Positions 11,474 through 22,185 of a stretch of 64,000 nucleotides of DNA are shown piece by piece. Origin of the DNA: Mytilus californianus (lineage: Eukaryota; Mollusca; Bivalvia; Mytilida; Mytilidae); assembly GCF_021869535.1 (NCBI RefSeq), contig NW_026262659.1, positions 8,742,001 to 8,806,000 of the forward strand. Direction: 5' to 3'. Position 1 is the first letter of the stretch, and every line of letters starts with the position of its first letter. A program made the position numbers and the translations under genes. The notes beneath the pieces were generated by a model. The model saw only the letters and a list, made by a program, of their open reading frames with translations. It did not search any database and had not been told where the DNA came from.

Positions 11474-12456
11474 AGTCCGGCAAATCAGTTTTCCAGACAT
11501 TTTTTTCCTCATGCTTGAAGGTATTGATTTGGTATTTGGTTTATTGATTTATCATGACAAATTACAGGTCAAGTTCAATTTTCACGATTTTAGCTTTTCT
11601 CTTTGTTCAGTTGAAGCCCTTTTCCTAGAATTAAATGTTTGATGAAATACTTATTAATAAGTAGATTTCTGTTCAAAGGGAAATAACTCATTTTTTAAAA
11701 GATTTAAAAGACAAAATGACATTTTGGATTTTTTTCCTTTAATTTGGTAAATTGTTTGAAGAATTTAGTGGTAGGTTTGTTTGTCATTCTTGAAGATATT
11801 GATTTGATAATTAGTATATAGTTTTATCATGACAAGTTACAGATCAAGTTGGAATTTTGTTCCAGTCTGATAATTTTGTGCAGAGTTATGGTCTTTAGAC
11901 ATAGAAAATTCACTTAAATAATCAGTTTTCAACAGTTTTTTACGTCATGCTTGAAGATTTTGACTTGCTATTTTTATGTAGTTTACACCATGACAAGTTA
12001 TAGATCAAGTTAGAATTTCGTTCCATTTCAATGAATTTGTAACCGGTAGGGGACTATATATTGCCATGCAATACTCACAGAGTGCTTGTTATCCTATATT
12101 TTTACAATTGGTCAAGTTGATTCTCTATTTTGTGTTTTCAGGACAGGTCTGTTATCAGTACTTAGTCCAGTGGATTACAATGTTAATGTTTATATGGCCT
12201 AGACCTCAGCTACATTGTATTCATACTGTTGAGCATGAAACAGTCCTTCATAAGTCAATAACATTATGAACTTGAATTCATGAAAAGAAATACATAATGC
12301 AAGGTGCCATTTCACCTAAGTTTTAATTGATTTGTAAAATTATTGACCTATTGTACAGTAGGTGGGACATTTAAGTGTGTCCACACCTTTTGTTGTCTCG
12401 CCTGTGAATAGGCAAAACATAGGTATGTTTTTCTGGCGGCGACGGCGTCAACAATT

Positions 12457-13150
12457 GTTAAGTTTTCTGCTTAAGTTAGTTTGATAAGAACTACTTGTGA
12501 TATATCAATGATATTTTGTATGAAGTTGCATTACTATCCATGCTATCAGTACATATCATTTTGGCAACTAGTTTGAGGTCCTGTGCCCTAGGTCATGGTC
12601 CAATAACTTTGAATCAATTAGCAATTTTCAATGTTAAGGTTTCTGCTTAAGTTAGTTTGATAGAACTCTTGTGAGAGATCAATATATTTTTCCATAAAGT
12701 TGCATTACTATCAGTACATATCAGAGGTTGTGGATGGGAGTTTACAGATTAGAGAGTAATGGACAAAAAATAGAGAAAAATGGACAAAAAAATAAAGAAT
12801 AGAGAATAATGAGGTGCTAAAATATAAAGAATAGAGAATAATGGGCAAATGAAGGACCCCATCCAGACCCTCATATTTGTTTGACAACTATTTAATGCCC
12901 TGCCCCCTAGGTCATGGCCCAGTGACTTTGAATGAATTCGAATTTTCAATGTGAAGATTTCTGCTTAAGTCAGCTTGATAGGAACTACTTGTGATAGATC
13001 ATTGATATTTAAGCAAAGTTGCATTACTATCAGTACATATCAGATTGACAAATATTTCTACTCCCTGCCCTAGTAGGTCATGGTCAGTGACTTTCAATTG
13101 ATTACCAATTTTCAATGTTAAGTTTTCTCTTCACTTAGTTTGATAGGAAT
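12457..13150 (+). repeat. Internal repeat units in the left arm
   Basis: The phrase TTTCTGCTTAAGTTAGTTTGATA (with variants) recurs near 12463, 12638, 12958 and 13124, each followed by TTGCATTACTATCAGTACATATCA and by GGTCATGGTCC. The second unit is lengthened by about 150 bp of ATAGAGAATAATGG-type low-complexity sequence (12726-12870). The same structure is mirrored in the right arm, so it predates the inverted duplication. Confidence 0.7.
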
Positions 13151-13733
13151 TACTCACAGCGCTTCGAACGCATGAAATTATTAAACGTGTTGTTTTCAAT
13201 TTTTTACAACAGACAAAGAGTTACATTACTGTCTGTACACTTCAGTTTTTTGACCATTTTAGAGGCTCTGCCCACTAGTTCATGGTCCAGCGACATTGAA
13301 TTAATTATCAAAGTTGATGTCCATCAGATTGTCTTTTCTGAATTTTATGCTGACAGGCAAGACATATCTCTGTGTAAACAGTTTTATTAGATATAGGATG
13401 GTAATTTAGGTCTGATGAATTTACTTGAGAAGTCATTTTTAATATACTTGACACTTATATTTTAAAAGACTATGGGTTAATGTAAGCTATAACATTTTAG
13501 ACTATGCTATTGAAATGATCATAATTGTTAATGAAAAAAAAAAAAAAAGCTTTAAAATTTTGAGATGTTTAGTTTATGCATCATTATATATTGTAATTAA
13601 GCATAATTATAGTCTAAACTATTTTGAATAAATGAATGAATGAATACTTTATTTGCAAGAAGCATATACATGCTATGGCAAATGAAAAAATATATACAAT
13701 ATAAGACAAAAAAAAGACAGCAGAGAACAGTAC

Positions 13734-16700
13734 TTACGAAGTATACAATAATATTATGACAATATATGTGATAAATATGCAATGGCAAATGCCCTTTAAA
13801 TAATTGCATAGTTTTACCTTCAGAGATTTACAATGAGCTTGTAATGAATTATCTAACTTGTACCGATTTGGCCAAGAATAATAAAATTTAGGTAAAAATT
13901 CTAATCGCACAGATCTATATGCTGGACATGATAACACAAAATGATATTCGTCCTCTAAAACATTCATATTGCAACATATACCAATTCTATTTTCTCTTTG
14001 AGTATTTAGATTACGACCAACTTCAACATTTAATTTAAGTGTGCCGCTACGCAATTTAGTTAATATCGATACATTACAATGGAAATCTAGGTATTTTTCA
14101 ATACCAAATACTAGTTTATATCGTTTATAAATACATAATTTGTTACACTCTTCTAAAGCTGTATTCCAGCTTTGTAAAAAATGATCTTTAATACGTGTTT
14201 TAACACAATCAAATGATAATTTACTAGTATCTTGTGAAATCCATACATCATTAAATCCAAGGTAACATAACAATTTTTTGACGTTAGACGCCCAATTAAT
14301 TTTATCATTATTTGCATCTTCCTACAAAAGTTTATAAACTTCATATACAATATGAGGTTTATTAGTTACAATATGAATCCAATATTTCAGGATTTTAAAT
14401 TTTCTCAAAATATGCAATGGCAAATGCCCAAGTTCACCATATAAAAAATTTGTAGGGACATTCTTGCCAAGTTTCAAAACAAATCTACAAAATATATTAT
14501 GTATAAGCTCTATATCACCAGCACGGTGAAAACCCCATATTTCAGCCCCATAACTTAAAACGGATCAAACCATACTATCGAATAGAAAAATCTGTTGTTC
14601 AGTAGTCAGATACAATTGTTTCAAAGAATTTATTAGTGAAGACAACGCTCTTGATCCTTGCTGAGATAAACGCTTTTGAGTTTGCAAAAATTTTCCATTA
14701 TAGTAGAGCAACACACCGAGGTATACATTTCTAATTTTCTGTCATTGTAATAAAAACGGTTTACCACAGGCCTCCATCCATTTCGAAAAACAACAACCTT
14801 TGTCTTCTCCGTGTTCACTTTTATGTTCCATTTATTACAATATAATAGTAATTTATCAAGTAAATGCTGAAACACATTCGGTGATTTTCCAAAAAGTATC
14901 ATCAGCAAATAAGATCAAATATATTAAAAATCCACTTAAAGTCACAATGTTATTATCTGATTCAACGGAATTATCTTGGATAATGTCGTTAATAAAAAAC
15001 AAAAACAGCAAAGGAGATAGAGCTTCCCCTTGTTAAGCACCAAGAAAATTATCAAACGCATCTGACAGCACTCCTCCGGATCGTACACGAAGACGCACTA
15101 ATGAATATAAAGTTTTAACAATAGATACAAATGTATTACTTATGCCATTATTTAGCAGTTTGTATATTAAAATTCTTCTGTGTAGCTTATCAAAAGCCTT
15201 GCGAAAGTCCACGAAGGCACAAAACAGCTAAAGTTTGTGTACTAATACATGTGTTATAATTCCATGCAATGTGAAAATGGCATCTACAGTTGAACGACCA
15301 GGACGAAATCCAAACTGATTGACTATTAATTTCTGTTCGTCCTCCGACCATGAAAGCAATCGTTCCGTTTATATGCTAGTAAAAATCTTAGAAAGAATGC
15401 TTACTAATACTAATGGCCTGAAGTTGTTTGGGTCCGACAAGTCACCGCTTTTGAGTACAGGGATAACTATTCATTCGGTCAAATTATCTGGATATATTCC
15501 ATTGTCATACATAGAGTTGAAAAGAATTTTAAAAATAGGCGCAAAGAAAAGAGGATTTGCAGCTATCATTTCACCAATTATATCGTCACTTCCCGAACTT
15601 TTACCTGTTTTAAGTTTCTGTATAGCTATATCTTCTGTAATTTGGAATCAAGAATATCAATACTTATGTCACCAAAGTCGGTATTGTTTAATAAATGTAA
15701 AACTTCATCACAAAGTTCTGGAGGGTTCGATCCCAAAATCTTTTCAAAATAGTTCAACATTTCATCATTTTCAACTAAACATTTTGATCTATTTTTCGGT
15801 TTTACAGCGGACCAAAACTTTCTAGGTTCCATTGTTGCAATATTACAAAGTTCAAGGCCTTTTCTTTTTTTGTAGTTAAACTGTGCATTACGTTTAGTCT
15901 TATTAAATTTGTTTCTAGTCGTAACATATGAATGTCTATTTGTGTCTGTCGGATGATGCATATAAATATTTCTCGCAGTGTGAAATTCTATTCGAGCGTT
16001 TGAACATTTCTCGTTAAACCATTCGTTATTTGGTCGTTTAACATATATATCGTCTCGAATTAAAATGGTGTGTCCAAACATTTTAAATGCACTTTCGTAG
16101 ATAGTTCGGGTTATCTCCTTCACTGCGTTATTAATATCAATTTCGGAAGTTACATTATTCACCAAACTCAATAGGTTGTCACGGTGAGACTGTAAAATTT
16201 GAATATACTCGTCGCATCTGTTGTTGTCCCATTTGATGAATTTATGAATTCGGGGGAGATTTTGTTGACGAATGACATATAAGTCTAGTTCGAAGTAAAT
16301 AGGCATGTGATCAGAAAACTCGTTCATAGGTAGCACTATAAAGTCATTTATTAATCTATATTCGATCTGGGGTACGAGTAGATAGTCATTTACACTCTTC
16401 CTTTGGCCGTACAGAACGTAAAATTACCATCTTTGTCATTACAAAGTCTGCCATTGGCTACGACTAAAACCGTGTTAAAACACATTTGTATCAGTTTACG
16501 GCAAAACGCATAAACGGTTTTGTCCATTGAACGTCTTACTCTATCAGAAATAATAGGGTTAACAACGTGCTCAACACGTTCAACATATTTATCTAGATCA
16601 TCATTGAGTAAAAAATCACTTAATTCACCTATGCGGCTATTTAAATCTCCACATACCATAACAATACCTTTATCACTATAGTTATTTACAATACTATCAA

Positions 16701-16990
16701 TAATGTCGTGAAAATCTATATCACATAATTGGTAATAATTAGATCCTTCATGTGGTACATAAGAAAAACAAATAAAAATATCTTTATCAGTAGCATAGAA
16801 ATTATGATCAAGTTTTAACAGAATAATACCATCATTTAATTCTTTTTCAACAATTATACCGTTACACAAAAAACTTTTACAAAATACAGCAATACCTCCT
16901 TCATTTCTAGTACCAATATTTTTATTACGAAATACACAAGAAATTCTTTCAAAACCATCTATAGCCAGGTCCCCCTGAGAAATAAAATAT
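13734..16990 (-). pseudogene. LINE ORF2 (endonuclease and reverse transcriptase)
   Basis: The endonuclease shows RNEGGIAVF, VMVCGDLNSRIG and FSDHMPIYF, the last two being the catalytic GDLN and SDH motifs. The RT shows NQFGFRPGRSTVDAIF, FCAFVDFRKAFDKL, QGEALSPLLF and the catalytic FADD at 14898-14909. A frameshift follows immediately after the FADD. The C-terminal region has a Cys/His cluster (ICCNM … EDEYHFVLSCPAY). Stops or frameshifts lie near 14280, 14908, 15033, 15230, 15600 and 16360. The enzyme would nick the target and reverse transcribe the LINE RNA in place; this copy cannot. Confidence 0.8.
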
Positions 16991-17099
16991 TGTAATCATT
17001 AATTAAGTTCAAAAAGTCATTATCTTTGTAGACCGACGTCAATCCATGAACATTTCAACATAAACATTATAATTTACAAAATTGTTCTCTGGGTTTGTC

Positions 17100-18281
17100 C
17101 TATGGCAAATATTCCTTCCCATTTACAAATATACGGTCTTTCACAAAGTAAGCCTTGATGTCCCGCTCTCGTAGGTTCTTTAGGATCGGCAGCTTTTCTT
17201 TTCTTCGTTTCTGAATATCCAAGGGTAATTGTTCTGAAATACCGAAACCTGTTTCTTTTAAATTTTTTGCGCTTTTTTTCACCAAATCCCGGCTTTCAAA
17301 ATTTGAAAACTTAACTAGTATCGGACGAGTCTTCTCACCATGCTTTCCTAGAAGATAGGCCTCAGCAATAGATAACTTTGTAGACACATTTTCAATTTTC
17401 AGACTTTCGTAACAAAATTTGTTTATAATTTGGGTATGGTGTTCACCTTCCGATTCCGGGATATTGTAAAATATCAGGTTATTCCGCATGGACCTCATTT
17501 GGATGTCTATTTACTCGGACTTCAGTTTTGTATTTTCTTTCCGAATGTCATCTAAAGTTTCTCCTAATCTATCGACAGAATGTGTTCCCTCTGATTTAAT
17601 ATGCTTCGAAATATCATCAAGTTCGGTTTTAAATTTAGAAAAAACAACTTTCTGGGTATCAAAATCGTTGCTTATTAGCTGGGAGCTTCTTTCTACCTGG
17701 TTCATTCGATCGTCTATCGATTTGGCATTTTGTTCCAGTTTAATAACTTTAGAATTTATAGACGTAACTAACGAGTCAATTTGATCGAGCTTGCACAATT
17801 TAATTTCAAAGTTATCCATTTTTCGGAACAGTTCGTCAACCCAACCTGGCCTTTGATCTGGAATTTGTTGGGCGAGAGGTGATGTGTGATGTACTTGGTG
17901 TATTGGAAACGACATCATACCAGGGTTAGGTGTAGAGCAAAGGTGTTGACTCTGGTTCTGCATTTGGAACATCGGACTGGGGTTTTGTGAATACATTAAA
18001 TTTGTATCGTTAACATAACGTGGTTGATTAAAGCTAGACATTAAATTCACATTGTCTACTGTAGAAGAAGTTTGATTGTTTACATTTCGAAAGTCACCTG
18101 AACCATTCAAGTGTACACTTTTGTGTTCACCTTTGTTTACGTTTGACGACTTGTTTTTATTCCTTTGTTTACTTTTCTTTTTGGACGGTTTTTTCTCAAC
18201 TGATTCATCAAAAACAGTATTATCACTTGTGTTGCTATAACTGTTACTGTTATTTGTTCTTTTGATACCTCTGCGAGGCAT
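17100..18281 (-). pseudogene. LINE ORF1 (coiled coil plus RRM-like RNA-binding protein)
   Basis: One frame runs the whole length with a single TAA at 17511-17513. The N-terminus is basic (RGIKRTNNSN, KKPSKKKSKQRNKNK), the middle is Gln/Met/Pro-rich, then a heptad-like coiled coil (IDSLVTSINSKVIKLEQNAK…), then a Transposase_22-type RRM (RNNLIFYNIPESEG … RPILVKFSNFESRDLVKK) and a basic C-terminal domain (QKRRKEKLPILKNLRER). Proteins of this design coat LINE RNA as trimers. The single stop is the only lesion seen. Confidence 0.75.
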
Positions 18282-20580
18282 ATTACCATAACATTTTCAC
18301 ATTTTCTTTCTCTCATGAAAAACACTACCGTCCTCAATTTGTCACATGATATTTATCTATTTTAGACTATAATTATGCTTAATTACCATATATAATGATG
18401 CATAAATTAAACATCTTAAAATTTTAAAGCTTTTTTTTTTTTTTTTTCATTAACAATTATGATCATTTCAATAGCATAGTCTAAAATGTTAAAGCTTACA
18501 TAAACCAATAGTCTTTTAAAATATAAGTGTCAAGTATAATTAAAATGACTTCTCAAGTAAATTCATCATACCTACATTACCATCCTATATCAAATAAAAC
18601 TGTTTACACAGAGATATGTCTTGCCTGTCAGCATTAAATTCAGAAAAGACAAAATTGAAAACAACACGTTTAATAATTTCATGCGTCCGAAGCGCTGTAA
18701 GTAATTCCTATCAAACTAAGGGAAGAGAAAACTTAACATAGAAAATTGGTAATCAATTGAAAGTCACTGACCATGACCTACTAGGACAGGGAGTGGAAAT
18801 ATTTGTCAAACTGATATGTACTGATAGTAATGCAACTTTGCTTAAATATCAATGATCTATCACAAGTAGTTCCTATCAAGCTGACTTAAGCAGAAATCTT
18901 CACATTGAAAATTCGAATTCATCCAAAGTCACTGGGCTATGACCTAGGGGGCAGGGCCTCAAATAGTTGTCAAACAAATATGAGGGTCTGGATGGGGTCC
19001 TTCATTCGCCCATTATTCTCTATTCTTTATATTTCAGCACCTTATTATTCTCTTTTCTTTATTTTTTGGGTTTTTTTTTCTATTTTTTGCCCATTATTCT
19101 CTTATCTGTAAACCCCATCCACAACCTCTGATATGTACTGATAGTAATGCAACTTTATGGAAAAAATATATTGATCTGTCACAAGTAGTTCCTATCAAAC
19201 TAACTTAAGCAGAAACCTTAACATTGAAAATTGCTAATTGATTCAAAGTTATTGGACCATGACCTAGGGCACAGGACCTCAAAATAGTTGTCAAAATAAT
19301 ATGTACTGATAGTAATGCAACTTCATACAAAATATCATTGATATATCACAAGTAGTTCTCATCAAACTAAGTGAAGCAGAAAACTTAACAATTGTTGACG
19401 CCGTCGCCGCCAGAAAAACATACCTATGTTTTGCCTAGTCACAGGCGAGACAACAAAAGGTGTGGACACACTAAAATGTCTCACCTACTGTACAATAGGT
19501 CAATAATTTTACAAATCAACTAAAACTTACTAGGTGAAATGGCACCTTGCATTATGTATTTCTTTTCATGAATTCAAGTTCATAATGTTATTGACTTATG
19601 AAGAACTGTTTCATGCTCAACAGTATCAATACAATGTAGCTGCCTCATGACAAATGCATGACAAACACTTCATACAAGAAAGTCATATAAAATGTAATAT
19701 ATGTACCGGTAATGCCTGTTTTACACACCTACTAAGGACCAACCTTATCTAATAATTTAACTCAACTTATAAAACTACCCTTCAATGCTTGATTAGGACC
19801 ACACATAGTAAGGGCTTACTGTTTACCTTAACAGTAATTTGGATCAATTTACTGAAGTTGAGGTATAGGCCATATAAACATTAACATTGTATTCCATTGG
19901 ACTAAGTACTGATAACAGACCTGTCCTGAAAACACAAAATAGAGAATCAACTTGACCAATTGTAAAAATGTAGGATAACAAGCATTCTGTGAGTATTGCA
20001 TGGCAATACATAGTCCCCTATCGGTTACAAATTCATTGTAATGGAACGAAATTCTAACTTGATCTATAACTTGTCATGGTGTAAACTACATAAAAATAGC
20101 AAGTCAAAATCTTCAAGCATGACGTAAAAAACTGTTGAAAACTGATTATTTAAGTGAATTTTCTATGTCTAAAGACCATAACTCTGCACAAAATTATCGG
20201 ACTGGAACAAAATTCCAACTTGATCTGTAACTTGTCATGATAAAAACTATATACTAATTATCAAATCAATATTTTCAAGAATGACAAACAAACCTACCAC
20301 TAAATTCTTCAAACAATTTACCAAATAAAAGGAAAAATGTCATTTTGTCTTTTAAATCTTTTAAAAAATGAGTTATTTCCCTTTGAACAGAAATCTACTA
20401 ATTAATAAGTATTTCATCAAAAATTTAATTCTAGGGAAAGGGCTTTAACTGAACAAAGAGAAAAGCTAAAATCGTGAAAATTGAACTTGACCTGTAATTT
20501 GTCATGATAAATCAATAAACCAAATATCAAATCAATATCTTCAAGCATGAGGAAGAAATGTCTGGAAAACTGATTTGCCG

Positions 20581-20637
<57 letters not shown>
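20581..20637 (+). repeat. (GACA)n microsatellite
   Basis: A pure run of GACA units followed by imperfect GACAAACA copies. It is the expanded counterpart of the left-arm GTCT run. Confidence 0.9.
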
Positions 20638-20644
<7 letters not shown>

Positions 20645-21276
20645 AACAGAAAGACAGACGGACGGAGTGCAAACCTAAAGTCCCCTTCGAATTCGTCGGT
20701 AGGGGACTAATAATTAGATGATATTCACCAGCCTTTTAAAGAAGTAATGTAACAGAAATGGCCAAGTCCTTCCTTATGGTATGGGATAGCACAATAATAA
20801 ATGTAGTCGAAAATTAAAATAGCAGTTGATCAACTTTGTGTCCTGTATCAGAATCTTATTAGTTTGGTTGAATTAAGTCAAGCAGTTTACAAGGAGTTGC
20901 TGGTTAACAAAAAAAGACCCAGACAACAGAATTGATTTGTATGTGTTACCACAACACTATCATATCATATATTGAAATATTTTTTTTTTAACCTACATGT
21001 GAGTGAAAGAGACCAACAGGAAAGCAAAACTAACATCTTGCTTCCTGCATCTAATATCACATGCAAGACAAAAAAAATATAAAAAACAAACAACAAATAT
21101 ATAATCATAGCATTGACCCTCATTTCAAACAGAAACAAATAAAATACGATAAAAATCTGTGTAATGTCATTATAATTCTAGACTTTTGTCATGGATATAT
21201 ATTGTTAGTAATGATCAGTGATAGAACAAAACATACGATGCTACAGATATGTGTTTCCAACTGACACAAAGTTTAC

Positions 21277-21330
21277 CCGTAAGAAAGCTTCTACTAAAAC
21301 ATGACCCATTGTTCCTTTAGTGGGAGAATC
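21277..21330 (-). CDS. Candidate internal exon of a minus-strand host gene
   Basis: On the minus strand a pyrimidine-poor but valid acceptor (TTGTTGTAACAG) is followed by 54 nt open in phase 0 (DSPTKGTMGHVLVEAFLR) and a GTAAAC donor. It joins in frame after the exon at 22129-22185. The composition is protein-like, unlike surrounding ORFs. It sits in the part of the right arm that the left arm lacks. I do not recognise the protein. Two consecutive phase-0 exons with matching splice sites make chance less likely, but there is no transcript evidence. Confidence 0.45.
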
Positions 21331-21420
21331 CTGTTACAACAATGACAAAACATAGAAATAATATGTAAAATCTATAAAATATCTCAATAATGAAAACAAC
21401 AATTTCTATAAACTGTCCTA

Positions 21421-21540
21421 AACACAAACTTACCGTCCTAAACACAAACTTACCGTCCTAAACACAAACTTACCGTCCTAAACACAAACTTACCGTCCTA
21501 AACACAAACTTACCGTCCTAAACACAAACTTACCGTCCTA
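21421..21540 (+). repeat. Six identical 20-bp minisatellite units
   Basis: AACACAAACTTACCGTCCTA is repeated six times without a mismatch. The left arm has a single unit (GGACGGTAAGTTTGTGTTTA near 11087-11106), so the array expanded after the arms separated. Confidence 0.95.
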
Positions 21541-21675
21541 AACAACTATAATGAACAGATAATTGGCAAACATACATTTTATTGAAGCTTAATTCCTGAC
21601 ACACAACAACTAAACTATTCAGTACAGCAAATATGAGGCTGATTTGATGAATTTCAATTTGATGATGATGATGAA

Positions 21676-22128
21676 TGGCTGTTTAATGTTCAGTTGCAAA
21701 TTAAATGTATATTCAGGACAAGGACATGTTAATATGTGATATGAATTTTAACCCTGCTTTGTACTAAGACTTTTTCATGGATTTTTCACATGCTGGTCAA
21801 ACCAAAGACCTCCCCTACTAAATGTGATGCATGCTATCATGAGACCATCAAGGCCATCAGTTTACATTTATATCAAGTATGTCTGTTCAGACAATTTGTC
21901 AAAATGATGCTTTAACTAATGAGACAATAATGATATAATAAAAGTTGTAGAGTTTCAAATATTTAAATGTGTTGTACCAGTTTGTCATGTACTGTTATTA
22001 GACCAAACTCAAATATATATTTATTTTGTAAACAGAGGGATAAAGGACCTTTTGCGAGTGTATCATGTGTATACCGATGATAAGGAAATATGAATGCACA
22101 AGAAAATATTAACATAAAATAAACATAC
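21676..22128. other. Non-coding, intron-like
   Basis: No coding signal or repeat was recognised between the inverted repeat and the candidate exon to its right. Confidence 0.5.
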
Positions 22129-22185
22129 TTTACGTGTAATGGCTTGGGCTGTATCTTGTTGCTGGTTACTAAACACACCTTCCAA
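22129..22185 (-). CDS. Candidate internal exon of a minus-strand host gene
   Basis: The acceptor is AATTTTACAG and the donor is GTATGT, a good consensus. The 57-nt exon reads LEGVFSNQQQDTAQAITRK in phase 0 and would join in frame to the exon at 21277-21330. The protein family was not recognised. A Gln-rich short exon alone would be weak; the pairing with its neighbour is the main support. Confidence 0.45.

Larger units (their letters stand above)
10950..13618 (+). repeat. Left arm of a giant inverted repeat
   Basis: The reverse complement of 18361-21675 can be followed through this whole segment. Shared landmarks include the ATCATCATCATC lead, AAGCTTCAATAAAATG, the GGACGGTAAGTTTGTGTTTA unit, AGTCCCCTACCGA, the GTCT microsatellite, TCTGGCGGCGACGGCGTC, and the inner end GCATAATTATAGTCTAAA. 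The arm is shorter than the right one because it lacks about 420 bp (right-arm 20926-21345), about 220 bp (near 19644-19865) and five minisatellite units. By eye most mismatches are scattered single bases. The outer edge is placed where similarity fades, within a few bases. Confidence 0.85.
13626..18356 (-). mobile_element. LINE (non-LTR retrotransposon), near full length, degenerate
   Basis: The element has an ORF1, an ORF2 with apurinic-type endonuclease and reverse transcriptase, and a 3' tail of ATTC repeats (GAATAAATGAATGAATGAAT on the plus strand). It is bounded by a 7-bp direct repeat CTATTTT at 13619-13625 and 18357-18363, which is the target duplication. Removing the element and one copy of the repeat joins TAGTCTAAA-CTAT-TTTAGACTA, the dyad centre of the surrounding inverted repeat. 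ORF1 is broken by one stop and ORF2 by several, so it is inactive. The clade is uncertain: L1/Tx1-like ORF1 features occur with CR1/I-like RT motifs. Confidence 0.85.
18361..21675 (-). repeat. Right arm of the giant inverted repeat
   Basis: This is the reverse complement of 10950-13618, starting with TTTAGACTATAATTATGC, the exact mirror of the left arm's inner end. It carries three segments absent from the left arm: about 20926-21345 (with a spliceable exon at 21277-21330), about 19644-19865, and five extra minisatellite units. The exon in the right arm suggests that the right arm is the original host sequence and the left arm a duplicate that suffered deletions. The 420-bp difference has a TCT microhomology at its ends, as expected for a deletion in the left arm. 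Confidence 0.85.

Noticed and set aside
19644..19865. Second host exon in the right-arm-only segment
   Set aside because: The only candidate between AG and GT is about 25 nt and in a poor frame; not convincing.
21421..21540. CRISPR-like repeat array
   Set aside because: The 20-bp units are directly adjacent without spacers, in a eukaryotic genome; it is a minisatellite.
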